The translations under genes were made by a program, and so were the position numbers. A stretch of 34,617 bases of DNA from Deltaproteobacteria bacterium (GTDB taxonomy: Bacteria; Myxococcota_A; Polyangia; Polyangiales; Ga0077539): contig JACRDB010000073.1 in NCBI GenBank assembly GCA_016218725.1, positions 1-34,617 of the forward strand, in the 5' to 3' direction. The notes under the pieces were generated by a model. It saw only the letters and a list, made by a program, of their open reading frames with translations. It made no database searches and was not told where the DNA came from. Of the stretch, positions 25,829 through 34,300 are shown piece after piece (position 1 is the stretch's first letter; each line of letters starts with the position of its first letter).

Positions 25829-25858
25829 TTGCGGCGGTGGCCTCCGCCGCGGTAGGGT
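25829..25858 (+). promoter_or_regulatory. Candidate promoter of the AlbA_2 regulator
   Basis: TTGCGG (25829-25834), an 18-base spacer and TAGGGT (25853-25858) end 6 bases before the GTG at 25865. As at the neighbouring divergent gene, the predicted start would lie at or next to the start codon. The -35 is a weak match. Confidence 0.3.
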
Positions 25859-25864
25859 CTCAGG

Positions 25865-27163
25865 GTGGCGGCGGCGCGCATCGACCTGTCGGAGCTCGCC
25901 CGGCGGGAGAGCGAACAGATCGAGTGGAAGGAGAACGTCGCCGACCCGGACGACGTGGTCGAGGCCCTCGCGGCCTTCGCCAATGACCTGTCGAACCTCG
26001 GCGGTGGCTATGTCGTCTGTGGCGCCCGCGAGGAGAAGGACGAACACGGTTTTCCGAGGCTCCTCCGCGCGGGCTTGACGGCGAACCGCTTCCGCGAGAT
26101 CGAGGGCACGGTGCTCACGCGGTGCCGGGAGCGAGTGTCTCCGCCGCTCGCCCCGCTCCTGGAGGAGCTCGAGGGCGCGACGCCCGACCGACGGATCCTG
26201 GTGTTCATCCAACCCGCGACCGGCGCCGCGCACGCCTTCCGTCGAGGGTCCGAGGGCGGCCGGTACCCGGTGCGCATTGGCCGCTCGACCCTCGAAGCGC
26301 GCAACGGACTGCTGCGGGACCTCCTGGTCCGCAAGGGCTCCCTGGAGCCCTGGGATCGGCGCCCGAGCCTCAAGGCCACGATGGAGGACCTGGACCTGCT
26401 GGTGCTGCGGGAGGTCCTCCAGCGCATGGGCCTGGCCGCGACGTCCCGGGACATCGGGGCCTACCTCTCCGCCGACGAGCAGCTCTCGCCCTTCGTCCCA
26501 CCGCTCTGCGCCCGCGAGCCCCTGACGGGGATCCTGAGGCCACGCAACTTCGCGGTGCTGCTCTTTGGGAGGCGGCCACAGCACTTCATTTCTGGGGCCT
26601 TCTCTATCTATTCCGCGTACCCTGGGATCGACCGCGCGGACCCCAGCGCGCAGCGGACCGAACTCCCAGGGACCCTCCTGGAGCAGGCCCGCAAGCTCCA
26701 GGAGCTCCTGGGCGCCGAGGCGATCACCCTCTTCGACAAGACCGACCCCACGCACCCGAACGCCGAGAAGTACCCCCGCCGCGCGCTCCAGGAGGCCATG
26801 GTCAACGCCCTGGCGCACCGAGATTATGAGCTCGTGGACCCGGCCCGGTTCACGCGCTACGCGGACCGCATTGAGTTTGTCTCCCCGGGAGGGCTCCCGT
26901 CGGGTGTCACGCTCAAGGGCCTCCGCGCGGGGGCGGTCACCCCGCGGTGGAGGAACCAGGCCCTCGCGTGGTTCCTCTCGCGCATGCAGCTCGCCCAGGC
27001 CGAGGGCCAGGGGATCCAGACCATCCGACGCGCAATGAAGGCGGCAGGGTGCCCCCCACCGCGCTTCGACGCCACCGAGGTGTCCGTCACCTGCGTGCTC
27101 AAGGCGCACCCTCGCTACCGGGCCACGGCGGCGCGGCGCCGCCGCGCCCCCGCGGCCCGGTAG
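25865..27163 (+). CDS. AlbA_2/ATP-binding putative regulator (COG2865 type)
   Basis: A 432-residue cytoplasmic protein starting at GTG. The N-terminal part (about 10-130) is an AlbA_2/Schlafen-type putative DNA-binding domain, with the family's E...EWKENV...VEALAAFANDLSNLGGGYVVCG core. The C-terminal part (about 290-400) contains PRRALQEAMVNALAHRDY, the E..NA..HRDY box of the GHKL-like ATPase found in COG2865 proteins. A basic tail (TAARRRRAPAAR) closes it. Family members are usually described as putative transcriptional regulators or ATP-dependent helicase-like regulators; substrates are mostly unknown. It diverges from the amylase gene across 92 bases and converges with the LuxR gene. Confidence 0.8.
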   Translation: MAAARIDLSELARRESEQIEWKENVADPDDVVEALAAFANDLSNLGGGYVVCGAREEKDEHGFPRLLRAGLTANRFREIEGTVLTRCRERVSPPLAPLLEELEGATPDRRILVFIQPATGAAHAFRRGSEGGRYPVRIGRSTLEARNGLLRDLLVRKGSLEPWDRRPSLKATMEDLDLLVLREVLQRMGLAATSRDIGAYLSADEQLSPFVPPLCAREPLTGILRPRNFAVLLFGRRPQHFISGAFSIYSAYPGIDRADPSAQRTELPGTLLEQARKLQELLGAEAITLFDKTDPTHPNAEKYPRRALQEAMVNALAHRDYELVDPARFTRYADRIEFVSPGGLPSGVTLKGLRAGAVTPRWRNQALAWFLSRMQLAQAEGQGIQTIRRAMKAAGCPPPRFDATEVSVTCVLKAHPRYRATAARRRRAPAAR

Positions 27164-27166
27164 CGC

Positions 27167-27751
27167 CTACAGGAGCACCAGGCCTCGCCGCGCGGCGCGC
27201 ACCACGGCCTCCGTGCGGCTCCCGGCGCCGAGCTTGGACAGCACCGCGTTCACGTGGAACTTCACCGTGTGCTCGGAGATCCCCAGCCGGTGCGCGATGA
27301 GCTTGTTGGGCAGCGCCTCGGCCAGGAGCTGGAGCACCTCCAGCTCCCGCGCCGTCAGGGGCTCGACCCGCGCGCCCTCGTCGGTCCCCAGGGCGGGCCG
27401 GGGCCGGGCGGAGGGGACCATCGCCGGCTCCAGCACCACCAGCCCCGAGGCCACCGCCGCCAGCGCAAGCACCAGCGCCCGCACCTCGCCGCCCGCCAGG
27501 AGCACGCCCCGGGCGCCCTCACGGAGCGCGTCCTCCGCGGCGTGATCTTCGTCCACCAGGGCCAGCCAGGGCGCGCCCAGGGCGTCCAGGCCCCTCACCG
27601 CGCCGCCGCGCCAGTCCACCACGGCCACGTCCGCCAGAGCGCCTCCCGCTTCGGTCACGGTGACGCCCTCCTGGCGCAGGAGCAGCCCCAGGCCCGCCCG
27701 CACGATGGGGTCCTCCGCGAGGACCTGGACGCGCAGGGTCGGGACGCTCAT
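27167..27751 (-). CDS. LuxR-type response regulator with degenerate receiver
   Basis: A 194-residue protein. Residues 1-115 look like a receiver domain: VLAEDPIVRAGLGLLL at the start and VAVVDW with a possible phospho-acceptor Asp46. One of the acidic-pair residues is Glu13 rather than Asp, and the usual conserved Lys after the fifth strand (LLAGG) is missing. Residues of about 130-194 are a clear LuxR/GerE helix-turn-helix with LTARELEVLQLLAEAL and NKLIAHRLGISEHTVKFHVN. It probably binds DNA, but phosphorylation may be altered or absent. It diverges from the HtrA-like gene across 150 bases and may regulate it; no histidine kinase gene is present in the window. Confidence 0.85.
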   Translation of the reverse strand: MSVPTLRVQVLAEDPIVRAGLGLLLRQEGVTVTEAGGALADVAVVDWRGGAVRGLDALGAPWLALVDEDHAAEDALREGARGVLLAGGEVRALVLALAAVASGLVVLEPAMVPSARPRPALGTDEGARVEPLTARELEVLQLLAEALPNKLIAHRLGISEHTVKFHVNAVLSKLGAGSRTEAVVRAARRGLVLL

Positions 27752-27901
27752 CGAGAGTCACAACGTGGCCACCGTCCGCGCCCCGTCAACCCACCCGAAC
27801 GGGCAGGGCACTCCCACCCCATCGACCGATGGCGCCGCCCGCTCGGGAGCGCCACCTTGGGCCCTACGCGTCGCTCTCGACGCGCGAAGGGACGAAATGC
27901 C

Positions 27902-28786
27902 ATGAACCTCTCGGAACTCTCGGACGGCCTCGCCCAGGTGGTGCGCGGCGCGGGTGACGCCCTCGCCAGGGTCGAGGGCCGCTGCGTGGGGGCCTCGGCC
28001 ACGGTGTGGTCCTCGGACGGCGCCCTGGTCACCGCCAACCACCTTCTTGAACGCGACGACAGCCCCACGGTGCACCTGGGCGACGGCCGGAGCTTCACCG
28101 CCCGGGTCGTCGGTCGGGACCCCGGCACGGACCTCGCCCTGCTCCGGGTGGACGCCCAGGACCTCACCCCCGCCCGCTGGGACGACGGCGACGGCCTCGC
28201 CGTGGGCCACCTGGTGGTGATGCTCGGCCGCCCCGGGCGCTCCGTGCGCGCCACCCTCGGGATGGTGAGCACCCTCGGGGAGAGCGTGCGCACCGCCAGC
28301 GGAGCGCGGCTGGACCGCTACCTGGAGGTCGACGGCAGCCTCCCCAGGGGCTACGGCGGCGGCGCCCTGGTGGACGTCCAGGGCCGGGTCCTCGGGATGA
28401 ACACCCCGGCGCTCCTCCCGGGCGGCGCCACGGTCCCCACGGTCACCCTCCGGAGGGTGCTCGCGGAGCTCCAGACCCATGGGAGGGTCACCAAGGGCTA
28501 CCTCGGGGTGGGTGTCTACCCTGTACGTCTCTCGCCGGAAGACTCTGGAAAGGTCGGACAGTCCGCCGGGGTGGTGGTGGTATCCCTGGAGGGCGGGGGC
28601 CCTGCGGAGAAGGGCGGTCTGGTGCTCGGGGACGTGCTCCTGTCCCTGGACGGGCACCCCACGGCGGGCCCGGGGGACCTCCTGGTGGCCCTGGAGGGCC
28701 GCGTGAACGTGAGCGTCACCGCGAAGATCCTCCGCGGCGGGGTCGCCCGGGAGGTCACCCTGGTGACGGGCTCCAGGCCCGCTTGA
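27902..28786 (+). CDS. HtrA-like protein with PDZ domain but no catalytic serine
   Basis: A 294-residue protein without a signal peptide, so probably cytoplasmic. Residues of about 15-185 are an S1C (HtrA/DegP) trypsin-like fold: LVTANHLL with His47, DPGTDLALLRV with Asp77, and RGYGGGALVD at the site of the usual GNSGGAL. The catalytic serine is replaced by Gly152. Residues of about 195-290 form a PDZ domain starting at KGYLGVGV. The catalytic His and Asp remain, but without the Ser it should not be a protease. It may act as a chaperone, peptide-binding or sensing protein. The ATG at 27902 follows AAGGGA. Its end overlaps the convergent NagZ gene by 32 bases. Confidence 0.82.
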   Translation: MNLSELSDGLAQVVRGAGDALARVEGRCVGASATVWSSDGALVTANHLLERDDSPTVHLGDGRSFTARVVGRDPGTDLALLRVDAQDLTPARWDDGDGLAVGHLVVMLGRPGRSVRATLGMVSTLGESVRTASGARLDRYLEVDGSLPRGYGGGALVDVQGRVLGMNTPALLPGGATVPTVTLRRVLAELQTHGRVTKGYLGVGVYPVRLSPEDSGKVGQSAGVVVVSLEGGGPAEKGGLVLGDVLLSLDGHPTAGPGDLLVALEGRVNVSVTAKILRGGVAREVTLVTGSRPA

Positions 28787-29855
28787 GGGCCTCTCGAAGG
28801 CGCCGCCGGGCCGGGTCTTCCCACAGGGCATCGAGGTCCCCGAGGGTGGGCGCCGCCCTCGGTGGGTAGCGCCGCCGGAGGGCGTCCACGCGGCCGGCTG
28901 CTTCTTCCAGGCGCGCGCGGAAGTCCTCGCGGGCCCCCGCGAGGGCGGCCAGGTGCGCGCGCACGCGAGCCTGGGCGGGGCGGTCGGTGCACACCAGCAG
29001 CGCGTCGCAGCCCGCCGCGAGGGAGCGCTCGGCGCACTCTTCGAGGGAGAACCGGTCGGCCACGGCGCGCATGTGGAGGTCGTCGGAGAAGGCCACGCCC
29101 TGGAAGTGCATCTGCCCTCGCAGGAGCCGGGTCATCACCGTGAGGGACACGGTGGCGGGCTCCTCGGGGCAGAGGGCGTCGTAGACGACATGGGCGCTCA
29201 TCACCGAGGGGACTCCCGCCCGCACGAGCGCGCGGAAGGGCGGGAGCTCCACGGTGTCCAGCCTCCCGAGGGTGTGGCGCACCCTCGGGAGCTCCAGGTG
29301 GCTGTCGGTCTCGGTGTCTCCATGGCCGGGGAAGTGCTTGGCGCAGGAGGCGACCCCGGCGGCCTCCAGGCCCTCGAAGAAGGCCGTCGCGTGGGTGGCC
29401 ACGGTGGCGGCGTCCCGCCCGAAGGAGCGGTCGCCGATGATGGGGTTCTCGGGGTTCGAGTCCACGTCGCACACCGGCGCGAAGTCCAGCGTGAAGCCCA
29501 GGGCGGCGAGCTCCTCGCCGAGCACCCGCGCGGCCTCGCGGGTGAACGCGGGGTCGCCCCGCGCACCCAGGGCGCGCATGGGCGGCAGCGTCGTGAGGGG
29601 CGCGCCCAGGCGCGCTACGCGGCCGCCCTCCTGGTCCACGGAGACCAGCAGGGGGAGCGCCTCCGGGGCGCTGGCGTGGAGCGAGGCGCAGAGGTGATAT
29701 ACGTCGGCGAGGCTCCCGAGGTTCCTCCGGAAGAGAATCACCCCGGCCAGGAGGCCGTCGCGCGCTTCCTGGAGGAGGTCCTCGGGGGCCGCGGTGCCGT
29801 CAAAGCCGCCGACCAGCACGCGCCCCGCGAGGCGCCGGAGTTCGTCCGTGGGCAT
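28755..29855 (-). CDS. nagZ: GH3 beta-N-acetylhexosaminidase, NagZ type
   Basis: A 366-residue cytoplasmic enzyme. Its single GH3 barrel has the NagZ features: VDQEGGRV (Asp74 region), KHFPGHGDTETDSH (173-186, with the acid/base Asp-His loop) and FSDDL (nucleophile around Asp258). NagZ removes N-acetylglucosamine from cell-wall muropeptide fragments during peptidoglycan recycling. The length and motifs match the typical bacterial enzyme, and no signal peptide is present. The C-terminal 60 residues are Arg/Ala/Glu-rich. The ATG at 29855 is very close to a minus-strand TATATT. No other recycling gene is nearby. Confidence 0.9.
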   Translation of the reverse strand: MPTDELRRLAGRVLVGGFDGTAAPEDLLQEARDGLLAGVILFRRNLGSLADVYHLCASLHASAPEALPLLVSVDQEGGRVARLGAPLTTLPPMRALGARGDPAFTREAARVLGEELAALGFTLDFAPVCDVDSNPENPIIGDRSFGRDAATVATHATAFFEGLEAAGVASCAKHFPGHGDTETDSHLELPRVRHTLGRLDTVELPPFRALVRAGVPSVMSAHVVYDALCPEEPATVSLTVMTRLLRGQMHFQGVAFSDDLHMRAVADRFSLEECAERSLAAGCDALLVCTDRPAQARVRAHLAALAGAREDFRARLEEAAGRVDALRRRYPPRAAPTLGDLDALWEDPARRRLREALKRAWSPSPG

Positions 29856-29865
29856 CAGGGTCGGG

Positions 29866-29896
29866 AATATACCGGTCCGGGGGCGACGTTGCCCAA
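29866..29896 (-). promoter_or_regulatory. Candidate promoter of nagZ
   Basis: On the minus strand, TTGGGC (29896-29891) lies 19 bases from TATATT (29871-29866), which ends 10 bases before the ATG at 29855. The -35 overlaps the plus-strand -35 of the divergent gene around the near-palindrome TTGCCCAA (29889-29896). The spacing is long, so confidence is modest. Confidence 0.4.
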
Positions 29897-29917
29897 GGGG
29901 GGCGGGATGGTTATACT
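29889..29917 (+). promoter_or_regulatory. Candidate sigma70 promoter, near-leaderless, of the lipoprotein gene
   Basis: TTGCCC (29889-29894), a 17-base spacer and TATACT (29912-29917) end 9 bases before the GTG at 29927. The -10 matches 5 of 6 consensus bases with ideal spacing. A start about 7 bases downstream falls beside the start codon, and there is no Shine-Dalgarno. Confidence 0.5.
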
Positions 29918-29926
29918 CACCGGGTC

Positions 29927-30835
29927 GTGAGTCGCTCCGCCCTGGGTGTCGCCGTGCTCCTGTCCCTGGCTGCCTGTACGGGCGCGGCCTACGATGGTGG
30001 TGGCGTCACCGACGCGGACGCGCCCTCGGGGCCTCCGCGGGTGACGGGCGTGCTCTTTGTCGAGAGGGTCCAGACCCTCCCGCATGGGGACGTGGGCACG
30101 GACGCGGTGCAGGTGGGGGCTCGCTTCTTGCGGGTGGTGGGGGTGGGGGAGGAGGCGCTGCCGGACCTGGTCGGGATGCCTCGCATGCCGCGTGCTCTCG
30201 GGTGCCATGTAGACGCCCCGCAGGGCGCGCCCCTCCTCGACCCCGCGGAGGCCACGGTGTCCGAGGTGCGGCTTTTGGACGTGGGGGCCCTGGAGGTGCG
30301 GTCTGGAGAGCGGGCGCTCATGCTGTCCCCCCGGCGCTTCCCGGACCTGTGGAGCGTGGTGAGCGGGGTGACCTACGGCGCGGACGGCGCGCTGCCGCTG
30401 GGGCGCCTGCGCTTCTCCGCGGCGGGGGACCGGGCCTCGGGGGTGGGGCCCTTCGAGGTGGAGGCGCAGGCGCCGGAGCCCCTCTCGGGCGTCACCGTGG
30501 GGGAGCTGGCGCTGCCGGCGCCCGAGGGCGCTGCGCTGGAGCTCCCGCGCCGCGGGAGGCTCTCGGTGCGCTGGGCGCGACCGACCACGGCGCAGCCGGA
30601 CCCGGAGCGGGATCGCGTGGCCATCGTGTTCGAGGGCGCCGGGGTGGTGGTGTGTGGCGCTCGGGACGAGGGGGTCTTCGACGTGGACGCGGCCACCACG
30701 GAGCGCCTTCGGGAGCTCCTGCGCGGGGGTGGGAGCGTGAGAGTGCACCGCCTGCGCACGCGGGCTTTTACGGCCCCGGGGCTGGACGCGGGCGCGCTGG
30801 TGTTCGACCTGTCGGTCGCGGGCCGAGTGCGGTAG
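29927..30835 (+). CDS. Lipoprotein of unknown function
   Basis: A 302-residue predicted lipoprotein starting at GTG. The signal ends in SLAAC (Cys17), followed by a Gly/Asp/Ala linker. The mature part has many short strands, few charged clusters and one conserved-looking CGARDEG segment near residue 245, but no motif I recognise. It is single, divergent from nagZ, and probably expressed from the near-leaderless promoter upstream. A long non-genic stretch follows its stop. Confidence 0.65.
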   Translation: MSRSALGVAVLLSLAACTGAAYDGGGVTDADAPSGPPRVTGVLFVERVQTLPHGDVGTDAVQVGARFLRVVGVGEEALPDLVGMPRMPRALGCHVDAPQGAPLLDPAEATVSEVRLLDVGALEVRSGERALMLSPRRFPDLWSVVSGVTYGADGALPLGRLRFSAAGDRASGVGPFEVEAQAPEPLSGVTVGELALPAPEGAALELPRRGRLSVRWARPTTAQPDPERDRVAIVFEGAGVVVCGARDEGVFDVDAATTERLRELLRGGGSVRVHRLRTRAFTAPGLDAGALVFDLSVAGRVR

Positions 30836-30899
30836 GGCTCTAGGGCCTCGCCGGCCCGCCCCTCAACGCGAACTGCACCCGGGAGGTTGCGTGGTGGTC

Positions 30900-31194
30900 A
30901 CCACAGAGGACGATTTCATCTTCGGGAAGGACCCCAGGGATCCCCGGAAGGTGTCTGGCGGCGCCGAGAGGAGCACCCGAGGTCGCCTCGGCAGCCCTCC
31001 TTCCAGACAGGAAGTGCTCCCCGGGCGCCGCAGAGGCTCCTCCCTGGGTCGGGAAGGGCACCCGTGGACCCCTTGGAGGCGCCTCACCGATCGAGGAGGA
31101 CCCCCCTGGGCGCCTCGGGAGGGATTCCTGGTATTGGAATGGCGTTCGGGGCCACCTCGGGAGCTCTTCGCTGCTTTGGGAACAGCATCGGGGG
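30900..31194. repeat. Degenerate 42-nt tandem repeat array (seven units)
   Basis: In the 492-base gap between 30835 and 31328, units start at 30900, 30942, 30984, 31026, 31068, 31111 and 31153, each 42 bases long except one of 43. They share a start like CGCCTCGG, a purine block like GGGAAGG at positions 26-32 and an end like CCCGGGG, but otherwise differ strongly. Most carry a small inverted repeat at about positions 14-31, with different arm sequences (for example CTTCC and GGAAG; ATTCC and GGAAT; CCTC and GAGG). Open frames cross the array on both strands, as expected in GC-rich DNA, and none looks like a real gene. No other feature is evident in the gap. Confidence 0.65.
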
Positions 31195-31327
31195 TGAGCT
31201 AGCTCCCCTTACTTCCCGAATCTTTGACCCCGCCCCTGCGCCTGGGGTCTCCTCCCCGGGGATGGACGGCGCCCGGGCAATCCTTCCGCCGGGCCCCTAA
31301 GATACCAAACGCCCGAGGAACAGGACG

Positions 31328-34300
31328 ATGGCAGTGAGCCTGGAGCAGTTGGTAGCGGGGCTGGCCAACCGGAACGCCGCCCGGACCGAGGCGATCGTCC
31401 AGGCCGATGTCCGGGCCTTGCTTCTCTCCGCCCCCTTGGACCTGACCGAGGAGGTGCTCCTGGAGTCCCAGGTGGGGGACCAGCGCCGCATTGATGTCGA
31501 GGTTGGGGCGACCGTTATCGAGGTCAAGAAGGACCTCCGCGTCGGCAACGTCCGCGCCGATGCCGTGATCCAGCTCCAGGGGTACGTCGAGAGCCGCCAG
31601 AACAAGTTCAATGTCCGATACGTCGGCATCCTGACCGACGGAGCCGAGTGGCGCTGCTACCACCTGAAGGCCAAGGCGCTTGTCGAAGCCTCGGTCCACG
31701 TCGTGTCCCACGCGAAGCCGGAGGTGGACGCGCTTCTCGTCTGGCTCGAAGGCGTGCTCGCAACCGCCCGGGACTTGAAGCCCACCCCCGACGAGATCCG
31801 CACCCGACTCGGTGCGACAAGCAGCTCCTACGCCCTCGACCGAGCGACCCTCGCGACCCTCTACGAAACCCACCAGGACCGCCCGTCGGTCCGCACCAAG
31901 CGGAGGCTCTGGGCGCGGCTCCTTGAGACCGCGCTCGGCACCCAGTTCGAGGACAGCGATGCGCTCTTCGTCGAGCACACGCTCCTTGTGAACTCCGCCG
32001 AGATCATCGCCCATGCCGTGCTCGGGCTCGCGGTTGAGAACATCGTCCCCCAGTCGCTCCTTGCGGGTACCCGGTTTGACGAGAGCGGCATCCATGGGGT
32101 CGTCGAGGCCGATTTCTTCGACTGGGTGGTCGAGGTGCCCGAAGGGGACCGCTTCGTCCGGACCCTCGCCCGCAGGCTCTGCCGGTTTGACTGGAGCGCG
32201 GTCGAGCACGACGTGCTGAAGGTCCTCTACGAATCCATCATCGGCGCCGAGACCCGGAAGAAGCTCGGGGAGTACTACACCCCGGACTGGCTCGCCGAGC
32301 AGGTGGTCACGAGAGCCGTCCCGAGCCCTCTCACGGAGCGGGTGCTGGATCCGGCCTGTGGCTCCGGCACCTTTCTCTTCCACGCAGTTCGCCGCTACCT
32401 CCGGGAGGCTGAAGCCCAGGGGACCTCCCTCTCGGAGATGCTCGACGGGGTCACGAACCATGTCTTCGGCATGGACCTGCACCCCGTGGCCGTCACCCTG
32501 GCACGGGTCACCTATCTCCTTGCCATCGGACGGGAGCGGTTGAGCGGCGAGCGCGGGGATATCCGGGTGCCTGTGTTTCTGGGCGACTCCATGCAGTGGC
32601 TCCGGAAGGATGACCTCTTGGACTCGAAGGATCTCACGATAGAGGTCAACGACCAGCGCGAGCTCTTCGTGGCCTCCGAGTTCAGGTTTCCGCACGAGCT
32701 CCTGAAGGACACGCGCCGCTTCGACGAACTCATCGAGCAGCTTGCCCAGCGTGCCTCGAAGCGCCAGCCCGGGTCGGCGGTCCCTTCGGTCGCTCCCGTC
32801 CTCACGCTCCTCCATATCACCCCCGAGCATGGGAAGACCATCGCTGCGACGTTCGACACGATGTGCAAGCTCCACGACGAGGGGCGGGACCACATCTGGG
32901 GCTACTACATCCGGAACATGGCCCGCCCAGCGTGGCTCGCCCGCGAGGAGAATCGGGTTGATGTCCTTGTAGGCAACCCCCCGTGGCTCTCGTATCGCTT
33001 CATGCCGGAGGCCATGCAGAAGGACTTCCGGGCGCTCTGTGCGTCGCGCAAGCTCTGGCACGGGGCGAAGGTTGCGACCCACCAGGATCTCTCAGGTCTC
33101 TTTGTCGCCCGGGTGCTCCAGCTCTATCTCGGCGATGGCGGTCGCTTCGGGTTCGTGATGCCGGACGCTGCCCTTGATCGTGCTCAGTTTGAGGGCTTCC
33201 GGGCGGGCGCCTACCCTGACGGCTTCTACCCGGTGCAGGTCGAGTTCGGCACGGCCTGGGACCTGCGGCGGCTCAGGCCGCATTTCTTTCCTCGGGGTTC
33301 GGCCGTGGTGTTTGGCCGACGGGCAAAGAGGGCCACGGCCCTTCCTTCACCTCCCGAGGTCTGGACTGGTCGACTGCCCCCAGGCAAGACAAGCTGGAAG
33401 GAGATCGGGCCCGCGATCACCCGGACGACCTCAGAGAAGAAGGTCTCGAAGGAAGGCCCCCGCTCGCCCTATCAGGCAAACTTTCGCCAGGGGGCGACGC
33501 TTGTTCCGAGAGTGCTCTTCATGGTCGAGCGACGTTCTGCCGGCCCCCTTGGCCTCGCCGCCGGAAAGGCTTCCGTGCGCTCGGTCCGGTCCGCGAGCGA
33601 GAAGAAGCCCTGGAAGGAGCTGTCAAGCCTGGAGGGCATCGTCGAGACCGAGTTCCTCCGACCGGTGCACCTTGGAGCCACGGTGCTGCCGTTCCGGGTG
33701 CTCAAGCCCGTGCTCGCCGTTCTGCCTGTCACCCACATGGGGGAGATCCTCGCCGGTACGGATGATCTCGGCCTGTACCAGGGACTCGAAGCATGGTGGC
33801 AGCAGGCCGAGAAGCTCTGGGAGACCCACCGCGAGAAGAAGGATGGCTCGAAGGAGTTCTCGCTTGCAGAGCAGATGAATTTCCATGGAAAGCTCAAGAA
33901 CCAGTTCAAGATCCAACCCCAGCGTGTCGTGTACAGCAAGTCCGGGATGCACCTCTCGGCCGCGAGGCTCAAGGACGGCCGCGCCGTGATCGACCACACA
34001 CTCTACTGGGCCACGATCTCCGAGGAGGCCGAGGCTCACTACCTCTGCGCCGTCCTGAACGCCGCTTCGACGACGAAGGCCGTACGCCCCTTCATGTCAT
34101 ACGGCAAGGATGAGCGGCACATTGACAAGCACATCTGGCGCCTGCCCATCCCGGCCTTTGATGCGAAGAAGGCCCTGCACGCGGAGCTCTCCGCGCTGGG
34201 GATGGAAGCCGAGGGCACTGTCAAGGACCTCAAGCTCGACGAGACCAGGCACTTCGCGTCCGCTCGTCGGGTGATCCGCACCTTCCTCGCAGAGAGTGAG

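Noticed and set aside
30900..31194. CRISPR array
   Set aside because: The repeated blocks are short and degenerate, units are contiguous at 42 nt without distinct spacers, and no cas genes are near.
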